From the NCBI GenBank assembly GCA_031279875.1, contig JAITHS010000163.1:1-5443 (forward strand): 5,443 nucleotides of DNA, read 5' to 3'. Made by a program: the position numbers and the translations under genes. The notes below the pieces were generated by a model, which made no database searches, was not told the DNA's origin, and worked only from the letters and a program-made list of their open reading frames with translations. This stretch comes from Tannerella sp. GTDB lineage: Bacteria > Bacteroidota > Bacteroidia > Bacteroidales > Tannerellaceae. Shown here one piece after another: positions 1 through 5,443 of the stretch. Each line of letters begins with the position of its first letter. Position 1 is the stretch's first letter.

Positions 1-2571
1 GGTGTTGAAATCAACCCCATCGCTTTCCCCGGCGGCGACGACCTCGGCATACCCTCAATGCAGTGGCTATCGCAGGAATGGATTGATATGGTGAGAGTTG
101 CGCTGAAGGCTGCCGACGAGCGAGGTATCATCTGCGACATCATCGTCGGCTCGGGATGGCCTTTTGGAGCCGAAATAATTGAGGGCGACGACCGCTCACA
201 ACTGATGACCCTCACAAGCAAAAAAATCAACGGGCCGGGCAAAATCAGTCTCAAAACAGCAGACATAATCAAAGACGCCAAACCGCACGTCAACGAGTAC
301 AAAGGCGCTGATTTTGAACTTTATGCGTTAGCTCTTGCGCCGGTAGAGATGTCGAAATTTGCCGCTCCCAAATGGTTGCCGTGCGACCCAACGAAAGAAA
401 CTGTCGAAATAACCGCTCCGGCAGGCGACCATATCCTCTATATGTTAGTGAAATGCACAGGTTTTCAGGCTGTTATCAACGGCGCTCCGGGTGCGGCAGG
501 ACCAGTTCTCAACCATTACAGCAAGGAAGCGACGGAGAAATTCCTCAACCGCATGTCCGACAACCTTTTCCCCCAAATAAAAGACATTAAAGGCTTCCGC
601 TCATTATTTTGCGACAGCATGGAACTCGAAGGCGCCAACTGGTGTTCCGACTATCTCGAAGAATTTAAAAAACGAAAAGGTTACGACATCAAACCCTACT
701 TGCCCTTTATTCTCTTTAAAGTCGGCAGCATGGGATCGAAAGCGGCTGGCGGCGAAATCACACAACTCAGCGGCGAAGCAAAAGAAACCGTTGACCGCGC
801 ACGCTACGACTTTTATACAACATGTATGGCTATAATAACAGACAGATTCTTAATTACTTATACGAAATGGTGCAACAAACACGGCTTCAAATCGCGCATG
901 CAACCTTACGGCAATGAGTTTCATCCTCTCGAAGCCTCGTTGCCGATCGACATCCCCGAATGCGAAACATGGATTTGGGGACGTACAAATAGGGATGATA
1001 ATTCGTCGTATATAGATTTCGTAAATGAAAATCCGGCTACAAATGTTAACAAATTCGTGTCATCGGCAGTTCATCTGTCAGGCAAAAAAATCTGTTCGTG
1101 TGAAGAAATCACAAACACATCATACGTCTTTCGCGCTTCGCTCGACCAAATCAAAATCTGCGCCGACATGAGCAACCTCAGCGGCGTAAATCACTCAATA
1201 TTACACGGTTTCAACTACACGCCACTCGAAGCGCCGTTTCCGGGATGGATACGCTACGGCACTTTCTTGAACGAACGCAATACTTGGTGGAAATATTTCA
1301 AACAATGGTCTGCTTATAAGGCACGACTGTCTGCTCTGTTGCAGGAAACAGAGGCTTTTGCCGACATCGCCGTCATGCACCCGCTCGCCGATATGTGGAC
1401 TATCCACGGCCCGCAACGCGACCCGTTTCCGGGATTGTTATACCCTAAATATCAGTACAAAGTGTGGGAAGCAATCCACAAAAACGGCAACGCTTGCGAC
1501 TATACCTGCGAAAGCATCATCCGAAACAGCGCTTTCAAAGACGGCAATATGATTTATGGTCAGCGCAAATATAACACATTGATACTCATCGAAGTAGAGA
1601 CTATGCAGCCTGCTACGGCGCTTGCTATTGCAAAATTCGTCAAAGCAGGCGGCAAACTGATTTGCATCGCCAAAGAGCCTTACAAATCATCCGGATTAGT
1701 TGGCAGCGCCAAAAATGACAAAACGGTCGCATCAACAATTTCAGATATTAAAAAGTCTTATCCTCAACGGTTTTTCACTGTTGACGCACCGTCGGGCGAC
1801 GACTATGTCGGATGGTTCGCCGGAGTACAAAAAAAGTGTGATATTCAGCCGTATATGATCATTGACAAGCCCAACAAAGCCATCAGTCAAATACGTCACC
1901 GCGCATCCGACGGCAAAGACATCTTTTTTATCGCCAATTCATCGCAGGAGGAAAGTTTTAAGTTAAACCTCTCGTTCCCGCAATCGAAAGGCAATCCGCA
2001 GTTATGGGATGCGGAGAATGGCTTTCGCAAGCCGCTTCCGGCAGAGAAAATCATCCCTATAGGCCTGCCGCCGGCTGCATCGGCTATCATCGTTTACGAC
2101 CAATCGCCCGTCCGCCCGCTTATAGGTCTCGCGCCGGAACTCCCCGAAAACGATAACGCTCTCATACTCAAAGGCTGGAAAGTGCGCCTCGAACATATCA
2201 ACGGCACTTCACGGACTATCGACGTTGACGATCTGTTCGACCTCTCCAAGCGCGAAGATACTCAATCATTTGCCGGTACTGTGATATATGAAAAGACAAT
2301 CGACAATGCCGCACGCTACTACCGGCTTGATTTGGGCAAGGTGTACGGCATTTCGGAAGTATCGCTCGACGGAACAGAAATCGGCAGCTGCTGGTACGGT
2401 CGCCATTTATACACACTCAACGGCGACGCTACCGGCAAATTGCTGCAAATCAGAATCATTACAACTACTGCCAATTATATCAAATCAATGCCCCAAAACT
2501 CCGCTAACCACTGGGTACGCAACGGCGGGCTGACGCATGAAGGGCTGATTGGACCTGTTAAGTTGAAATAG
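1..2571 (+). CDS. GH106-type alpha-L-rhamnosidase-like glycoside hydrolase, 5'-truncated by window edge
   Basis: The reading frame is open from base 1, so the ATG at 58 is internal; 856 residues are present. Family GH106 enzymes remove alpha-L-rhamnose from plant pectins and other glycans, usually in the periplasm or at the cell surface in Bacteroidota. Seen here (window residue numbers): the GVEINP strand at 1-6 that follows the missing N-terminal segment; a SGWPFG loop near 51-56; DSMELEGANW at 205-214; QPYG at 301-304 and DIPECE at 317-322; a C-E-E-I-T stretch with E368/E369, matching the conserved glutamate region of the family; a HGFNY motif near 405; a Rossmann-like segment around 527-561; and a C-terminal beta-sandwich (about 721-856) ending in the family-typical GLIGPVKL. 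Probably only the signal peptide and the first 60-100 residues are missing. Which glutamates are catalytic, and whether rhamnose is the true substrate, is not settled by reading; the family also contains poorly characterised members. No frameshift or internal stop. Confidence 0.85.
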   Translation, partial: GVEINPIAFPGGDDLGIPSMQWLSQEWIDMVRVALKAADERGIICDIIVGSGWPFGAEIIEGDDRSQLMTLTSKKINGPGKISLKTADIIKDAKPHVNEYKGADFELYALALAPVEMSKFAAPKWLPCDPTKETVEITAPAGDHILYMLVKCTGFQAVINGAPGAAGPVLNHYSKEATEKFLNRMSDNLFPQIKDIKGFRSLFCDSMELEGANWCSDYLEEFKKRKGYDIKPYLPFILFKVGSMGSKAAGGEITQLSGEAKETVDRARYDFYTTCMAIITDRFLITYTKWCNKHGFKSRMQPYGNEFHPLEASLPIDIPECETWIWGRTNRDDNSSYIDFVNENPATNVNKFVSSAVHLSGKKICSCEEITNTSYVFRASLDQIKICADMSNLSGVNHSILHGFNYTPLEAPFPGWIRYGTFLNERNTWWKYFKQWSAYKARLSALLQETEAFADIAVMHPLADMWTIHGPQRDPFPGLLYPKYQYKVWEAIHKNGNACDYTCESIIRNSAFKDGNMIYGQRKYNTLILIEVETMQPATALAIAKFVKAGGKLICIAKEPYKSSGLVGSAKNDKTVASTISDIKKSYPQRFFTVDAPSGDDYVGWFAGVQKKCDIQPYMIIDKPNKAISQIRHRASDGKDIFFIANSSQEESFKLNLSFPQSKGNPQLWDAENGFRKPLPAEKIIPIGLPPAASAIIVYDQSPVRPLIGLAPELPENDNALILKGWKVRLEHINGTSRTIDVDDLFDLSKREDTQSFAGTVIYEKTIDNAARYYRLDLGKVYGISEVSLDGTEIGSCWYGRHLYTLNGDATGKLLQIRIITTTANYIKSMPQNSANHWVRNGGLTHEGLIGPVKLK

Positions 2572-2575
2572 AATA

Positions 2576-2583
2576 TACATTTG
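2576..2583 (+). promoter_or_regulatory. Candidate Bacteroidota sigma-ABfr -7 box for nadB
   Basis: TACATTTG is a perfect match to the Bacteroidota -7 consensus TAnnTTTG. It begins 4 bases after the stop of the upstream hydrolase and ends 21 bases before the nadB ATG, which would give a very short leader. The -33 element is weak: ATTG at 2548-2551 is the nearest candidate, with a 24-base spacer instead of the usual 19-21. If real, nadB can be transcribed independently of the hydrolase gene. Confidence 0.45.
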
Positions 2584-2604
2584 CCGTCTCGTAGAATATT
2601 AATT

Positions 2605-4185
2605 ATGACGCACAAATACGATTTTTTGGTAATAGGTTCCGGGATTGCGGGGATGAGTTTTGCTCTCAAAACGGCTCATAGAGGTACTGTGGCGTTGATT
2701 TGCAAATCGGGATTGGAGGAAGCGAACACGTTTTTCGCACAGGGGGGCGTGGCGTCGGTTACGAATCTCATCACCGACAATTTCGAGAAGCATATCAATG
2801 ATACGATGATTGCCGGCGATAACCTCAGCGACCGCGTTGCCGTCGAGAAGGTGGTGCGTGAGGCGCCTGAACAAATACGCGAACTGATAGGGTGGGGCGT
2901 AGATTTCGATAAGAACGAAAAGGGCGATTTCGACCTCCACCGCGAGGGAGGACATTCCGAATTTCGTATCCTGCATCACAAAGACAATACCGGCGCAGAG
3001 ATTCAGGACAGCCTCATCAAAGACGTCAAGCAGCATCACAACATCACTGTCTTTGAGCATCATTTCGCAATCGAGATACTGACACAACACCATCTGGGCG
3101 TTACCGTTACCCGTCAAACGCCTGATATAGAGTGCTATGGCGCTTATATCATGGATATGAAAACAGGTAAGATAGATACTTTTCTGTCGAAAATCACACT
3201 GATGGCGACGGGAGGCATAGGCGCTGTGTATCAAACAACTACTAATCCGCTTGTGGCTACCGGCGACGGTATTGCGATGGTTTATCGTGCCAAAGGTACG
3301 GTTAAGGACATGGAATTTGTGCAATTTCACCCTACGGCGCTGTATCATCAGGGCGACCGTCCGTCGTTTCTAATCACGGAGGCGATGCGCGGTTACGGAG
3401 CCGTTTTGCGCACAATGGACGGCAAGGAGTTTATGCAGAAATACGACTCGCGTCTGTCGCTTGCACCGCGAGACATCGTTGCCCGTGCGATTGACAACGA
3501 GATGAAAAATCGCGGTGAAGAGCATGTCTATCTTGATGTTACGCATAAAGACGCCGCCCTCACACGCGAACATTTTCCTACTATCTACGAGAAATGTCTC
3601 CAACTCGGAATTGACATCACACGCGATTATATCCCCGTTGCGCCTGCCGCGCACTATCTATGCGGAGGCATCAAGGTTGACCTCAACGCCCGTTCTTCGA
3701 TCGACCGCCTGTATGCCGTCGGTGAGTGTTCGTGTACAGGTTTGCATGGCGGTAACCGTTTGGCTTCCAACTCTTTAATCGAAGCCGTAGTGTATGCCGA
3801 CGCCGCCGCAAAAGATGCTTTGAACATTTTTGAAGGGCTTGATTATCGCCGCGACATCCCTGCGTGGAACGACGAAGGCACGACAGCGTCGGAAGAAATG
3901 GTGCTTATCACACAGAGCGTCAAGGAAGTAGGACAAATCATGAGTACCTACGTCGGCATCGTGCGTAGCGACCTGCGCCTCAAACGTGCGTGGGATCGTC
4001 TCGACATCCTCTACGAAGAAACCGAAAGTCTCTTCAAACGCTCGGTCGCCTCACGCGACATCTGCGAATTGCGTAATATGATAAACGTAGGCTATCTCAT
4101 TATGCGTCAGGCAATTGAACGCAAAGAGAGCAGAGGGCTTCATTATACTTTGGATTATCCTAACAAATATGGCTCCACGACGTAA
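2605..4185 (+). CDS. nadB: L-aspartate oxidase (NadB), quinolinate/NAD biosynthesis
   Basis: This cytoplasmic FAD enzyme oxidises L-aspartate to iminoaspartate, which NadA condenses with dihydroxyacetone phosphate to make quinolinate for NAD. The protein is 526 residues, close to the ~540 of E. coli NadB. The N-terminal dinucleotide-binding motif is G11-S-G-I-A-G16. The fumarate reductase/succinate dehydrogenase-like flavoprotein fold follows, with REGGHS at 113-118, and the residues equivalent to E. coli H244, R290, H351 and R386 present as H242 (FHPTALY), R289 (APRDIVARAI), H350 (AAHYLCGG) and R385 (GLHGGNRLASNS). A helical C-terminal domain covers about 430-526. The GGHS and NRLASNSL signatures with a C-terminal end lacking SdhA features favour NadB over FrdA/SdhA. 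I chose ATG 2605 because it places the FAD motif 10 residues from the start as usual; an upstream in-frame TTG at 2581 overlaps the promoter box. No Shine-Dalgarno is seen, which is normal in Bacteroidota. nadA and nadC are not in the window. Confidence 0.96.
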   Translation: MTHKYDFLVIGSGIAGMSFALKTAHRGTVALICKSGLEEANTFFAQGGVASVTNLITDNFEKHINDTMIAGDNLSDRVAVEKVVREAPEQIRELIGWGVDFDKNEKGDFDLHREGGHSEFRILHHKDNTGAEIQDSLIKDVKQHHNITVFEHHFAIEILTQHHLGVTVTRQTPDIECYGAYIMDMKTGKIDTFLSKITLMATGGIGAVYQTTTNPLVATGDGIAMVYRAKGTVKDMEFVQFHPTALYHQGDRPSFLITEAMRGYGAVLRTMDGKEFMQKYDSRLSLAPRDIVARAIDNEMKNRGEEHVYLDVTHKDAALTREHFPTIYEKCLQLGIDITRDYIPVAPAAHYLCGGIKVDLNARSSIDRLYAVGECSCTGLHGGNRLASNSLIEAVVYADAAAKDALNIFEGLDYRRDIPAWNDEGTTASEEMVLITQSVKEVGQIMSTYVGIVRSDLRLKRAWDRLDILYEETESLFKRSVASRDICELRNMINVGYLIMRQAIERKESRGLHYTLDYPNKYGSTT

Positions 4186-4354
4186 AATAACAGATACACA
4201 GGCCGTTTGTATCATCCTGCTCTGGATTTTTCTGTGCTATATGCTGCTGACATACAGCAAGCAGATTGATTTCATGGTCGTTTTTGCGATTATTGCATCC
4301 GGCATCATCGTTTTTGTACCGCTCTACAAAAACCGCCGAAACAGCAAGAAATGA
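4169..4354 (+). CDS. Small two-helix membrane protein, unknown function
   Basis: A 61-residue protein begins inside the last codons of nadB (17-base overlap, +1 register relative to nadB) and was probably translated by coupling to it. It has two hydrophobic segments, about residues 12-29 and 33-53, joined by a short K-Q-I-D turn. Basic clusters lie at both ends (RRK at 4-6; KNRRNSKK at 54-61), so the positive-inside rule predicts a hairpin with both termini in the cytoplasm. The frame stays open further upstream to an ATG at 4115, but that stretch lies within nadB coding sequence and its residues look like a shadow; ATG 4169 is preferred. I do not recognise the family. The clean membrane topology and position directly after nadB support a real gene; a role in NAD metabolism is not shown. 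Confidence 0.65.
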   Translation: MAPRRKITDTQAVCIILLWIFLCYMLLTYSKQIDFMVVFAIIASGIIVFVPLYKNRRNSKK

Positions 4355-4359
4355 GCCTG

Positions 4360-5259
4360 TTACCGTTGCGATTTTTTGAACGTTAACGGCGATACTCCGG
4401 TATTTTTCTTGAAAAACTTGCCGAAAGTAGATGCGTCCGGAAAATTGAGCGCGTCGGCAACTTCCTGTATGCTTGTTCGGGGTTTGAGCAAACTTTTTGC
4501 TTCAACTACCAACGCTTCCTGAATCCACTGACTTGCCGATTTGCCGCTCTGCTCGTTGAGGATAAGCGACAAATATTGTGTTGTGATACAAAGTTTGTCG
4601 GCATAAAAAGCGACGTCGTGGTGGGTTGTGCAGTGTTCCATCAACAGTTTCTGAAACTCGAAAAAGAGTTCTTCTTGCCTTGAAAACGTCTCGGTTGTGA
4701 AATCAACGCTTTGACCGATATAGATGTTGCCGAGTTCGATAAAAAACAGTTTTACAGCCACATTAATAAGGTCGTCATAAAAAACATGGTTGCGTTGAGT
4801 GATTTTATTGCGCAGAAAATCAAAACTTTCACAAAGTTCGCTGTAATCTTTTGCATCAAAAGTTGTTACAGGATTTTTTTTCAGTTGCATATATGATAAT
4901 ATTGTCGGAGTTCTCGACTGCGACGAGAACGTTTCCATATACGATGCCGAAACCGACAGCACCCAGCCTTTGATGTCGGAACTGCCTTTGATGAAAGATG
5001 TTATGTGTGAGGGCATTATCATCACGATGGTGTTATTTTGCGCCACATAGTTTACATAGTCGATTTGAATTTGCAACGATCCCTGCGTTATACCGACGAG
5101 TACAAATGCGTTATAGCGAGCCGGTGCAAGCGGTTTGATAGAGCGCAGAGCATCGACCGCAACGCTGTCGAACGAAAGTGTCAGCAGTTCATTGTTATAA
5201 ATTTCGCATGTCGATTGCGTACTGCCGAGTTCACGCATCGCTTCGACGAAATTATTCAT
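4360..5259 (-). CDS. AraC-family transcriptional regulator
   Basis: A 299-residue protein with the standard AraC/XylS layout: an N-terminal cupin-like sensor region (about 25-110), a linking helical part (about 135-205), and a C-terminal DNA-binding domain with two helix-turn-helix units. The first unit spans about 213-239 (VAFYADKLCITTQYLSLIL), and the second about 263-296, with the typical IQEVADALNFPDASTFGKFF followed by the family signature K-N-T-G-V-S-P-L-T-F. The pattern F-Y-A-D-K-L-C-x-T and E-A-K-x-L-L is typical of Bacteroidales members. The effector and target genes cannot be read from sequence. The start is set by an AAGGA at 5265-5269 five bases upstream of the ATG; M8 is a weaker alternative start. 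It follows the namZ-like gene on the same strand with an 8-base overlap, so it is probably cotranscribed with it. Its 3' end converges on the small membrane protein gene with a 5-base gap. Confidence 0.93.
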   Translation of the reverse strand: MNNFVEAMRELGSTQSTCEIYNNELLTLSFDSVAVDALRSIKPLAPARYNAFVLVGITQGSLQIQIDYVNYVAQNNTIVMIMPSHITSFIKGSSDIKGWVLSVSASYMETFSSQSRTPTILSYMQLKKNPVTTFDAKDYSELCESFDFLRNKITQRNHVFYDDLINVAVKLFFIELGNIYIGQSVDFTTETFSRQEELFFEFQKLLMEHCTTHHDVAFYADKLCITTQYLSLILNEQSGKSASQWIQEALVVEAKSLLKPRTSIQEVADALNFPDASTFGKFFKKNTGVSPLTFKKSQR

Positions 5260-5443
5260 TGTAATCCTTATAAATCAGGTATTTAGCGCGGAGTTCCTTA
5301 TATTCTTCGAGGTCGCGCTGCCAGGAATGACGTATCTGTTCTTCGGTAAGTCCGGCGACAATCTGTTTTCTCAACTCGTCGGTACCGGCGAGGAGGTCGA
5401 AATGACGTGCTCTCTTGCCGAAAAATGATGTCGTATCGCGACC
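5252..5443 (-). CDS. namZ: Exo-beta-N-acetylmuramidase NamZ-like protein (DUF1343, GH171), C-terminal end only
   Basis: The minus strand is open from the right edge to a TAA at 5252-5254, giving the final 63 residues of a protein whose start is outside the window. The residues match the C-terminus of the DUF1343 family: F-F-G-K-R followed by FDLLAGTDELRKQI (residues 15-28 of the fragment), then TEEQIRHSWQRDLEEYKELR and a YLIY ending. From established knowledge, NamZ enzymes (GH171) release N-acetylmuramic acid from the non-reducing end of peptidoglycan fragments during cell-wall recycling; many Bacteroidota copies are exported. The catalytic domain is not visible here, so activity cannot be judged. 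The stop overlaps the start of the araC-type gene by 8 bases (ATGAATAA), implying one transcript and possible translational coupling. The family assignment rests on recognising the C-terminal signature only; the gene symbol is tentative. Confidence 0.78.
   Translation of the reverse strand, partial: GRDTTSFFGKRARHFDLLAGTDELRKQIVAGLTEEQIRHSWQRDLEEYKELRAKYLIYKDYNE
5265..5269 (-). promoter_or_regulatory. Ribosome binding site of the araC-type gene
   Basis: On the minus strand AAGGA lies five bases upstream of the ATG at 5259. It sits within the last codons of the namZ-like gene. It is notable because the other start with a visible upstream region, nadB, lacks such a site; it supports 5259 over the internal M8 codon as the start. 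Confidence 0.5.

Noticed and set aside
2581..2604. TTG at 2581 as the nadB start
   Set aside because: It overlaps the candidate promoter box, adds eight residues before the usual NadB N-terminus, and TTG is a less likely start than the ATG at 2605.
2599..3348. Long minus-strand open frame (249 residues) opposite nadB
   Set aside because: It lies fully antisense to a strongly conserved NadB reading frame, its translation resembles no family I know, and it is rich in Cys/His/Arg as expected from the complement of the nadB codons.
4148..4155. TATACTTTG near 4145-4153 as a promoter for the small membrane gene
   Set aside because: The spacing inside the box is off by one from TAnnTTTG and the site is within conserved nadB codons; cotranscription with nadB explains the gene.
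4115..4168. Upstream extension of the small membrane protein to the ATG at 4115
   Set aside because: This stretch is nadB coding sequence read in another register; the ATG at 4169 gives a compact protein with a basic N-terminus before the first helix, the more plausible start.
4409..4422. TTTTTC/GAAAAA inverted repeat as a terminator
   Set aside because: The stem is all A/T apart from one pair and would need a tiny loop, and it encodes the conserved F-F-K-K-N of the AraC domain; no T run follows a stable stem.

Overview
The window reads like chromosome of a gut-type Bacteroidales bacterium (Bacteroidota). The signs are an exported-type GH106-like glycoside hydrolase, a two-helix AraC regulator of the kind common in Bacteroides/Prevotella/Muribaculaceae relatives, a DUF1343/NamZ (GH171) C-terminus, a perfect TAnnTTTG -7 box before nadB, and a nadB start with no Shine-Dalgarno. 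I cannot place it to genus from sequence alone. The region is almost fully coding. There is no RNA gene, mobile element, CRISPR array or long repeat that I can see.

Layout: (1) 1-2571 (+) is the C-terminal ~856 residues of a GH106-type alpha-L-rhamnosidase-like hydrolase; its N-terminus lies off the left edge. (2) A 33-base gap carries a Bacteroidota-type promoter box and leads to nadB (2605-4185, +), a complete L-aspartate oxidase with its key active-site residues intact. (3) A small two-helix membrane protein gene (4169-4354, +) overlaps the nadB 3' end by 17 bases. (4) Five bases further on, a convergent minus-strand pair ends: a complete AraC-family regulator (4360-5259, -), preceded by the last 63 residues of an exo-beta-N-acetylmuramidase NamZ-like protein (5252-5443, -). 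The namZ stop overlaps the araC start by 8 bases.

How the parts relate: the window holds two converging transcription units. The plus-strand unit combines plant/host-glycan rhamnose removal (the tail of what may be a polysaccharide-utilisation locus to the left) with the first step of de novo NAD synthesis; these look like neighbours rather than partners, since nadB has its own candidate promoter. The minus-strand unit couples a cell-wall-sugar recycling enzyme to a transcription factor. The coupling is structural (overlapping genes); that the regulator controls muropeptide recycling is inference. No clearly new system is visible. The least ordinary items are the edge-truncated namZ-araC overlap and the small membrane protein nested on the end of nadB.
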